Positions 1 to 5,121 of a DNA stretch of 5,121 bases are shown one piece after another; within the stretch, counting starts at the first letter, position 1; the number at the start of each line of letters is the position of its first letter. Origin of the DNA: Candidatus Zhuqueibacterota bacterium (GTDB lineage: Bacteria; SM23-31). The notes under the pieces were generated by a model, which worked only from the letters and a program-made list of their open reading frames with translations, ran no database searches and was not told where the DNA came from. The DNA lies in assembly GCA_022562855.1 (NCBI GenBank), contig JADFON010000180.1:1-5121 (forward strand). Reading direction: 5' to 3'. Position numbers and translations under genes: made by a program.

Positions 1-707
1 GAAGCCATGGGTTTTGATTCACCCGCCAATAAAATCTCTTCCATCTTAATAAAGTAGATCTCATCGCTGAAAGAATGCCTGGTGTAACTATTGTTAATGG
101 GAATTTTTTGCAATGCCTTTTCCATATCGGGATTTATGAGAACGCCCGGAATGAAATCTTTTCCATTGCTCACAATCTGGTATCTATCCGGGTTATTATT
201 GAATAGTATCTCAATTCCGGTTCCTTCGTTAAGTTCTTTTTCAAGATCTCCGGCAAAAACGGCAAGCGTAGTTTTTATAGCTGAAAAACGAAACATAATT
301 GATTCGGCAACAAATTCCTGCGGATTGTTTTTGTAGTACTCTTCTATCTCGAAATTGGAAACCGATATAATGCTTTCAATTTGAAAATTAAGAAATATGT
401 TTACAAGCATATTTTTTCGCACCCGCTCAATTTCCGCTTCCATAAAAGGGGTAGGTTTCAAATTCTGCCTGACAGCTTCCTGGTATAACAACTCATTGTC
501 AACCCATTCGTTTACGAACTTGCTCTGAGCGTTATGATAGTCTTCTTCGGTTCCGATACGGGTAACCATCAGGCTGAGATCCTCCAGGGTTAGCTTGGCG
601 TCGTTTACCTTAGCCACAGGCTGCTCGCTATTCAGAAAGCCGCATTGAACCGAATGAAAAAAAACAATTACAGAAAGAAAAACGGCTGCAAGGCAGTTTT
701 TATTCAT
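1..707 (-). CDS. Exported PpiC/SurA-like peptidyl-prolyl isomerase family protein, 3'-truncated by window edge
   Basis: The frame is open from an ATG at 707 to the left edge, giving 235 residues with the C-terminus missing. Residues 1-22 look like an export signal: Lys3, then a hydrophobic run (LAAVFLSVIVFF) ending in HSVQC. Residues about 30-125 resemble a SurA/PpiC N-terminal chaperone domain: VAKVNDAKLTLEDL at 31-44 matches the usual 'VAKVNGxxIT' opening, followed by charged helices (FVNEWVDNELLYQEA, 64-78). EEYYKNNPQEF (122-132) is the typical link into a parvulin domain. Residues about 135-224 fit a parvulin fold only loosely: the usual His-Ile-Leu strand reads MFRFSAIK and no GGDLG-type motif is visible, while the ending (DMEKALQKIP, then EIYFIKMEEI) keeps the family pattern. 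The gene follows mfd by 5 bases, so it is very likely in the same operon. By family it should act in the periplasm on outer-membrane or secreted clients, more likely as a chaperone than an isomerase. The family is fairly sure; catalytic activity is doubtful. Confidence 0.8.
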   Translation of the reverse strand, partial: MNKNCLAAVFLSVIVFFHSVQCGFLNSEQPVAKVNDAKLTLEDLSLMVTRIGTEEDYHNAQSKFVNEWVDNELLYQEAVRQNLKPTPFMEAEIERVRKNMLVNIFLNFQIESIISVSNFEIEEYYKNNPQEFVAESIMFRFSAIKTTLAVFAGDLEKELNEGTGIEILFNNNPDRYQIVSNGKDFIPGVLINPDMEKALQKIPINNSYTRHSFSDEIYFIKMEEILLAGESKPMA

Positions 708-712
708 GTTTA

Positions 713-3700
713 TCAAACTGTTGTTGTCTCCTGTAATGAGGTTAAGAAATTTTGTATATAATTCAAATTCTCCGAATCGCTGCCGTTTTTTAACGGCAGT
801 TCAAGATTGAGTCTTTTTTCCTGCTTTAACCGGAATGGATAAGGAGACTTGTCAACAAATGAACTAAGTATCTGCGCTAAATGTTCCTTATCGGATACCG
901 ATGCCAAAGAATCAACCGTAAAAGTACCCGTGAATGTGTCGCTTATTACCTTGATCCTGTCCATAGCCAGTTTAGAGGCTATGATTTTGATTTTGATTAT
1001 CTTTAACAAATTTTCCGCTGCTGGCGGCAAAGGCCCATACCTGTCCGTCAGGTCGTTTTTTATTTCTTGAAGGCTTTCATATGTATTTATAACAGAAATT
1101 CTTCTGTAGAAAGAAACCCGTTGAAATCCATCCGGAATATACTCAGAGGGTAAAAAGGCTGCTATATCGGTATCCACCTTTATATTTGAAATGTCGGTAT
1201 TATTATTCTGTGCTGGTTCGCTTTCGGGGGCAAGTTCTTTCATTTGGTCATGTACTGAATTTTTGATAAGCCGGGTGTACATGTCAAATCCGACAGCGTT
1301 AATATGACCGCTTTGCTCGACTCCAAGCAGGTTACCCGTTCCTCTTATTTCAAGATCTTTGAGCGCTATCTGAAAACCCGATCCTAATTCGATGTTTTCC
1401 GAAAGGGTCTGGAGCCGTTTGATAGAGTCCTCTGTCATTGTTGCAAATGGCGGTGTTAACAAATAGGCAAAAGCCTGGATGTCCGATCTGCCCACCCTGC
1501 CTCTGAGTTGATAGAGTTGCGACAAACCGAAATTATCAGCCTGGTTTACAATTATCGTGTTTACATTTGAAATATCAAGACCCGATTCAATGATCATAGT
1601 GGAGATAAGACAGGAAAATTCCCCCTTCAAAAAAGATAACATCACCTTTTCCAGGTCCCGCTCTTTCATTTGACCGTGAGCAATTTCAAATACAGCCTCT
1701 GGAACGAGTTTTTCAAGTTTTTTCTTGATTTTGGCAATGGTCTGTACCCTGTTGTGTACAAAGTAAATCTGCCCGCCCCTATCCAACTCTTTTGTAATTG
1801 CCGCCCGGATAAGGTCATCGTCATACTGGGCGATTTCTGTAATAATCGGCAAGCGGTTTTTGGGCGGAGTGTTGATTACCGACAAATCCCGGACGCCGAG
1901 AATCGACATGTGCATTGTCCGGGGGATTGGTGTGGCTGTTAATGTCAAGACATCCACTTCAGTGCGGAGTTTTTTTAACTTTTCTTTACTTGAAACGCCA
2001 AATCGTTGCTCTTCGTCGATTATTATCAAGCCGAGATTCTTGAACGATACGTCTTTAGATAGAAGCCTGTGTGTTCCGATAACAATGTCAACCGATCCGT
2101 CTGCCAAACCCGCAATAATTACTTTCTGCTCTTTGGGAGTTCGAAACCTCGAAAGCATCTCGATGTTAACCGGATACAGCTTTAAACGTTCGCGGAATGT
2201 TTCAAAATGCTGTTGTGCAAGTATTGTCGTAGGAACTAAGATAGCCGTCTGTTTGTTGTCGTTGACCGCCTTAAATGCAACCCGGAGCGCAACTTCTGTT
2301 TTCCCAAAGCCGACATCGCCGCATACTAAACGGTCCATCGGTTTGGGGGATTCCATATCTTTCTTCACTTCCCAGCATGCTTTAAGCTGATCCGGTGTCT
2401 CTTCGTATTCAAACGATGCTTCCATTTCTCTCTGCCACTGAGTGTCGGCGCCGAATGAATATCCTTTTTGAGATGTCCGTTTTGCATAAAGAGTGATAAG
2501 GTCTTTTGCGATGTCTTTAACCGATTTCCTGGTTTTTCGCTTTATTTTTTCCCAGTCCACGCCGCCAAGCTTGCTCAACTCGGGTTTGTAGCCTTCCCTT
2601 CCTGTAAATTTTTCAAGATTTGGCAGTTTTTCGAGGTTAAGGTACAATATGTCGTTATCCCTGTACGATATTTTAAGCGCTTCCTGCTCGCTTTGTCCGA
2701 TCGAAATTTTTTTGAGACCGAGATACTTTCCTATTCCGTGATCCTCATGAACTACATAATCTCCGATTCTCAGCGCAAGATCATCAAATAGCACCTTACG
2801 TGCGCCGTACAACTTTTTAGGTTTGACCGTATGTTTTCGGGAAAAAATTTCGTGATCGTTGACCAGCGCGAGTCGTGCCTCAGGGTAAACGAATCCCGCA
2901 GACAAAGAACCGGTACGGACAAAGTACGTGGACGACAGAAGGTCATCATCGAGTATGATTTCCTTAAGCCGGTCGCTTTGCCCCTCGTTGTCGCACAATA
3001 CCGCAACGGTCAAATCAGGGTAGTCGGCATGATAATCGTTAAACACCTTGGAAAACAAATTTAAGCTGCGGTTAAACTGCGGAAGGGTTTTGAAGTCGAA
3101 ATGGACAACGTGTTTTCCGTTTCCCGCAGTTATATCGCTGCGGATATACGCTGCAGACCTGCTCTCAAAATAATTTTCAATATTTTTAAAAACAACGGCG
3201 TCGTCAGGTAATTCGGCAGTATTTTGAAGTTCCTTATCATGTTTCAATCCGTCATAATACTCCTTGAGAGTTCGCTGAGCCTGAACGGGATGATGAAAAA
3301 ACAGCGTGGCGGAATTTGAAAAATAAGTTAATATCGACGAATCTGCCGATGTAAAATCGGGCATCGTATCTTCCGAAATGTCGATTGTCGGCGGGACTAT
3401 CACCGCAGATTCTATCGTACGGATAGACCGTTGGTCGTTAATATCGAAAATGCGGATGGACTCTATTGTATTGCCAAAGAATTCCACGCGTACCGGCTCG
3501 TAATAATTTGGCGGAAATATGTCTATTATTCCTCCCCTGACCGACATATCGCCAAAATCTTCAACCATGCTCTCTCTTTGGAAGCCTTCTTCCACCAGAT
3601 ATTCAACGAGGAGTTCGAAATCGTTATCCTCCCCTGTTTTTAACGTTATCGAACGGTTCTTAAAAACCTCCGGGCTGACAATATCGTTTAACAACGCACG

Positions 3701-4066
3701 GACTTCAATTATGTATATCCCGGGGGAACCCGTGCTCAGTTCCTGAAGGCTTTTCAGACGGGCAAGCTTTATATCCGTATTTATCTGTTTTTCCTGAAGA
3801 TGCAGACCGCGGTATGATGGAAATAAATGTACCTCACTTTCACCGATAACCTCAAGATCACTGCGTAAATGCTCGGAAGATTTTGGGTCGGATGTAATAA
3901 CGATTATCTGGTCGCTATGGTTGGATGTCAGTCCCGCTATGAACAAAGAAGCGCTCGATTCGCTTAAACCGGTAACGGTAAAATGCTCGCAGGATTTCGC
4001 CTTCTCATAACAGTTGGAAAACGATTTCGAGTTGTGTAAGTTTTTTATAAAATTGTCAAAAGCCAT
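713..4066 (-). CDS. mfd: Transcription-repair coupling factor Mfd
   Basis: Mfd is a cytoplasmic ATP-dependent DNA translocase. It binds RNA polymerase stalled at lesions, pushes it forward or off the DNA, and recruits UvrA to start nucleotide excision repair. The protein has 1117 residues, close to E. coli Mfd (1148). Domains in order: UvrB-like N-terminal module, about 25-330 (VRGGIIDIFPP at 176-186); CarD-like RNA polymerase interaction domain, about 433-490 (GDYVVHEDHGIGKYLGL); and a RecG-like SF2 motor, about 520-920. In the motor, TPDQLK at 557-562 precedes Walker A GDVGFGKTE (583-591). These are followed by GTHRLL (664-669), Walker B DEEQRFG (684-690), TATPIPRT (710-717), motif V STMIIESGLDIS (822-833), motif VI QLRGRVGR (853-860) and the translocation (TRG) segment DLEIRGTGNLLG (904-915). 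The UvrA-masking D7 domain fills about 960-1100. No motif is broken. ATG 4066 starts a normal Mfd N-terminus; the upstream Shine-Dalgarno is weak (AAG eight bases away). The stop is TGA at 715-713, with the foldase gene directly behind. Confidence 0.98.
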   Translation of the reverse strand: MAFDNFIKNLHNSKSFSNCYEKAKSCEHFTVTGLSESSASLFIAGLTSNHSDQIIVITSDPKSSEHLRSDLEVIGESEVHLFPSYRGLHLQEKQINTDIKLARLKSLQELSTGSPGIYIIEVRALLNDIVSPEVFKNRSITLKTGEDNDFELLVEYLVEEGFQRESMVEDFGDMSVRGGIIDIFPPNYYEPVRVEFFGNTIESIRIFDINDQRSIRTIESAVIVPPTIDISEDTMPDFTSADSSILTYFSNSATLFFHHPVQAQRTLKEYYDGLKHDKELQNTAELPDDAVVFKNIENYFESRSAAYIRSDITAGNGKHVVHFDFKTLPQFNRSLNLFSKVFNDYHADYPDLTVAVLCDNEGQSDRLKEIILDDDLLSSTYFVRTGSLSAGFVYPEARLALVNDHEIFSRKHTVKPKKLYGARKVLFDDLALRIGDYVVHEDHGIGKYLGLKKISIGQSEQEALKISYRDNDILYLNLEKLPNLEKFTGREGYKPELSKLGGVDWEKIKRKTRKSVKDIAKDLITLYAKRTSQKGYSFGADTQWQREMEASFEYEETPDQLKACWEVKKDMESPKPMDRLVCGDVGFGKTEVALRVAFKAVNDNKQTAILVPTTILAQQHFETFRERLKLYPVNIEMLSRFRTPKEQKVIIAGLADGSVDIVIGTHRLLSKDVSFKNLGLIIIDEEQRFGVSSKEKLKKLRTEVDVLTLTATPIPRTMHMSILGVRDLSVINTPPKNRLPIITEIAQYDDDLIRAAITKELDRGGQIYFVHNRVQTIAKIKKKLEKLVPEAVFEIAHGQMKERDLEKVMLSFLKGEFSCLISTMIIESGLDISNVNTIIVNQADNFGLSQLYQLRGRVGRSDIQAFAYLLTPPFATMTEDSIKRLQTLSENIELGSGFQIALKDLEIRGTGNLLGVEQSGHINAVGFDMYTRLIKNSVHDQMKELAPESEPAQNNNTDISNIKVDTDIAAFLPSEYIPDGFQRVSFYRRISVINTYESLQEIKNDLTDRYGPLPPAAENLLKIIKIKIIASKLAMDRIKVISDTFTGTFTVDSLASVSDKEHLAQILSSFVDKSPYPFRLKQEKRLNLELPLKNGSDSENLNYIQNFLTSLQETTTV
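728..732 (-). promoter_or_regulatory. Candidate ribosome binding site (AGGAG) for the foldase gene, inside the mfd 3' end
   Basis: The minus strand reads AGGAG here, within the last codons of mfd. It lies 20 bases from the ATG at 707, which is too far for a normal Shine-Dalgarno. It lies only 11 bases from an in-frame TTG at 716-714 that overlaps the mfd stop (TTGA). Starting there would add Met-Ile-Asn ahead of the ATG and leave the signal peptide intact. The start is therefore either TTG 716, with this site, or ATG 707, through translational coupling after mfd termination. I kept ATG 707 in the gene call because it is the better codon. Confidence 0.35.
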
Positions 4067-4154
4067 TTTTTGCTTAGTAATTCTTGATCAGTGCGCTTAA
4101 TTTATGCGAATATTACGAAATTCTATAAACCTTAGATTAATTTATATTTTGTTT
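4067..4154 (-). other. AT-rich leader immediately upstream of mfd
   Basis: These 88 bases separate the palindromic element from the mfd start. They are rich in A and T and contain TATAAA, TATAGA and TAATAT words on the minus strand that could serve as -10 boxes. None has a convincing -35 partner (TTGACA-like) at 16-18 bases, so I do not name a promoter. If mfd has its own promoter, this stretch or the repeat beside it is the likely place. No open reading frame of note is present. Confidence 0.35.
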
Positions 4155-4263
4155 TTTGACACAGATTATCACAGATCAATAATGATTTACACCGATTAAG
4201 TGATTAATTTAAACTTCATTTATCAGTGTCAATCCTTTTAAATCAGTGTCAATCTGCGTCAAA
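4155..4263. repeat. Imperfect palindrome built of eight 10-base ATC-initial units, four per arm
   Basis: Pairing 4155 with 4263 and moving inward without any gap, 34 of the first 45 positions are complementary. Each arm is also a 10-base-period array. On the plus strand the right arm reads ATCAGTGTCA (4222), ATCCTTTTAA (4232), ATCAGTGTCA (4242), ATCTGCGTCA (4252). On the minus strand the left arm reads ATCGGTGTAA (from 4196), ATCATTATTG (4186), ATCTGTGATA (4176), ATCTGTGTCA (4166). All eight units begin with ATC, and the second unit from the centre is the diverged one in both arms. The centre (about 4200-4218) is AT-rich. The element sits between the murQ stop and the mfd leader. It could be a dispersed intergenic repeat, a helically phased protein-binding array, or a long RNA hairpin. 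The structure is certain; its role is unknown. Confidence 0.88.
4222..4254 (+). repeat. Exact 13-base direct repeat, two copies 20 bases apart
   Basis: ATCAGTGTCAATC occurs exactly at 4222-4234 and 4242-4254. The offset is two 10-base units, about two helical turns, so both copies present the same DNA face. They form the best-conserved part of the right arm of the larger palindrome, and the intervening unit (ATCCTTTTAA) keeps only ATC and the trailing A. This is a sub-feature of the element, not an independent one. Confidence 0.9.
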
Positions 4264-4318
4264 TCTTTTGCCTGAATGATATGAAAATACAATCAACCTT
4301 AGTTTCTTTGCTGTCTGT

Positions 4319-5121
4319 TCAAATTGTTTTCACCCCGAGATTCTGAAGGGCTATACGTACAAAACCCTCTGCTTTTGTTAATTCCATAACTGCATTATCC
4401 CGTGACATTTTACCAAGAATCATGACAATGGCGGTTTTTACATGCCCGTCTGATTTACGTAAGTACTCATCGGCGGTTTCATATTCCACGCCGGTAACCA
4501 GCATAAGAACCCGCTTTGACCTCTCCTTGAGTTTTTCGCTGTTCATTTGCAGATCGATCATCATATTTTTATAAACTTTGCCAAGCCGGATAAACGATGC
4601 GGTAGTAAGCATGTTCAAGACCATTTTTTGTGCGGTTCCCGCTTTCATTCTCGTTGATCCCATAATGATTTCCGGTCCCGTCACGGGGCAGATCGAAACA
4701 TCAGCTTTTGCTTTTAATCCGTTTCTTGGTGTACAGGTTACGAAGATCGTTTTTGCGCCGAGATCCCGGGCATATTTTAATGCGCTTAAAACATACGGTG
4801 TTCTCCGGCTTGCTGTCAATGCGCACAGAACGTCGTCTGATTGTAAGCCGCGTGATTTAAGATCTGCCACAGCGCTCTCCTCTTGATCCTCAACGCCCTC
4901 TTTTGACCGGACCAGGGCGTCGTTGCCGCCCGCGATAATTCCCTGTACCATTTCATGATCCGAGCCGAAGGTAGGGGGACATTCCGAAGCGTCAAGCACT
5001 CCGAGCCGTCCGCTTGTTCCAGCGCCAATGTAAAATAACCTTCCCCCCTTTTGAAATACTTTAACAATCATATTAACCGCTGCCTTGATAGCCCCCAATT
5101 CCTTTTTGACAGCCTCGTGAA
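4319..5121 (-). CDS. murQ: N-acetylmuramic acid 6-phosphate etherase MurQ, 5'-truncated by window edge
   Basis: MurQ cleaves the D-lactyl ether of N-acetylmuramic acid 6-phosphate, giving N-acetylglucosamine 6-phosphate and lactate, in cytoplasmic recycling of peptidoglycan sugars. The 266 visible residues (numbered from the first full codon, 5119) carry one SIS sugar-phosphate domain. The signature GAGTSGRLG is at 32-40 and DASECPPTFG at 43-52. The two residues equivalent to E. coli Glu83 and Glu114 are Glu46 (ECPP) and Glu77 (GVED), both at a constant offset of 37. GSTRMKAGTAQKMVLNML is the conserved MurQ block. The C-terminal helical region ends in LGVKTI before TGA 4321-4319. The frame stays open through the right edge with MurQ-like sequence (HEAVKKEL), so about 37 N-terminal residues lie outside. 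One oddity: the usual ASGRTPY loop reads ASRRTPY (Arg105). mfd follows after 252 bases on the same strand; the pairing has no obvious functional link. Confidence 0.96.
   Translation of the reverse strand, partial: HEAVKKELGAIKAAVNMIVKVFQKGGRLFYIGAGTSGRLGVLDASECPPTFGSDHEMVQGIIAGGNDALVRSKEGVEDQEESAVADLKSRGLQSDDVLCALTASRRTPYVLSALKYARDLGAKTIFVTCTPRNGLKAKADVSICPVTGPEIIMGSTRMKAGTAQKMVLNMLTTASFIRLGKVYKNMMIDLQMNSEKLKERSKRVLMLVTGVEYETADEYLRKSDGHVKTAIVMILGKMSRDNAVMELTKAEGFVRIALQNLGVKTI

Noticed and set aside
91-336. Plus-strand 81-codon frame opposite the foldase gene
   Set aside because: The minus-strand frame here is continuous and has family-like sequence; the plus frame has no recognisable domain and is a shadow.
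641-707. Lipoprotein signal (lipobox) with Cys22 in the foldase protein
   Set aside because: The residues before the cysteine (SVQ) do not fit the usual L-[AS]-[GA]-C pattern, so a plain signal peptide or membrane anchor is at least as likely.
1860-2390. Plus-strand open frame of 176 codons antisense to the mfd motor region
   Set aside because: It lies wholly within the conserved mfd helicase motifs on the opposite strand, shows no recognisable domain and is low-complexity in a way typical of a shadow frame.
2770-3006. Second minus-strand frame and overlapping plus-strand frames within mfd
   Set aside because: mfd is uninterrupted through this stretch, so these are out-of-frame readings with no domain signal.
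4067-4154. Defined mfd promoter
   Set aside because: Several -10-like words exist in this AT-rich stretch, but none has a credible -35 box at proper spacing.
4155-4263. CRISPR array
   Set aside because: The units are 10 bases with no spacers and are arranged as inverted arms, unlike CRISPR repeats.
4155-4270. Intrinsic terminator for murQ
   Set aside because: The stem is long, AT-rich and interrupted, and in the direction of transcription it is followed by A-rich sequence, not a U-tract.
4319-5098. Complete murQ starting at TTG 5098
   Set aside because: MurQ-like sequence (HEAVKKE) continues upstream in frame to the edge, and alignment with E. coli places Glu46 at Glu83, so about 37 residues are missing. 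TTG 5098 is an internal leucine.

Overview
The window reads as part of a Gram-negative bacterial chromosome. All three genes lie on the minus strand, so transcription runs from high to low coordinates: a 5'-truncated murQ (right edge), a complete mfd, and a 3'-truncated gene for an exported PpiC/SurA-type folding factor (left edge). The base composition is moderately AT-rich by eye, and Shine-Dalgarno sequences are weak. The Mfd sequence, especially its CarD-like module and helicase core, reads most like proteins of the FCB supergroup (Bacteroidetes/Ignavibacteria/Marinimicrobia-like lineages). This is an impression from memory, not a search, so the taxonomic call is low confidence.

Layout: 1-707 is the exported foldase-like gene, which runs off the left edge. 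713-4066 is mfd, the transcription-repair coupling factor of 1117 residues, with all helicase motifs intact. 4067-4318 is the only sizeable non-coding gap (252 bases). Its middle holds a striking imperfect palindrome (4155-4263) made of eight 10-base units, four per arm, each starting with ATC. 4319-5121 is murQ, N-acetylmuramic acid 6-phosphate etherase, lacking roughly its first 37 residues because the window ends.

Functionally, these are housekeeping genes: cell-wall recycling (MurQ), removal of stalled RNA polymerase and recruitment of nucleotide excision repair (Mfd), and envelope protein folding (the PpiC/SurA-like protein). mfd and the foldase gene are separated by at most 5 bases and are almost certainly cotranscribed, probably with translational coupling. 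I see no phage, IS, CRISPR, toxin-antitoxin or defence genes and no tRNA or rRNA. I found no clear case for a new multi-gene system. The parts most worth a second look are the 10-base-phased palindromic element, an arginine replacing a normally conserved glycine in a MurQ loop, and the degenerate parvulin domain of the mfd-linked foldase gene.
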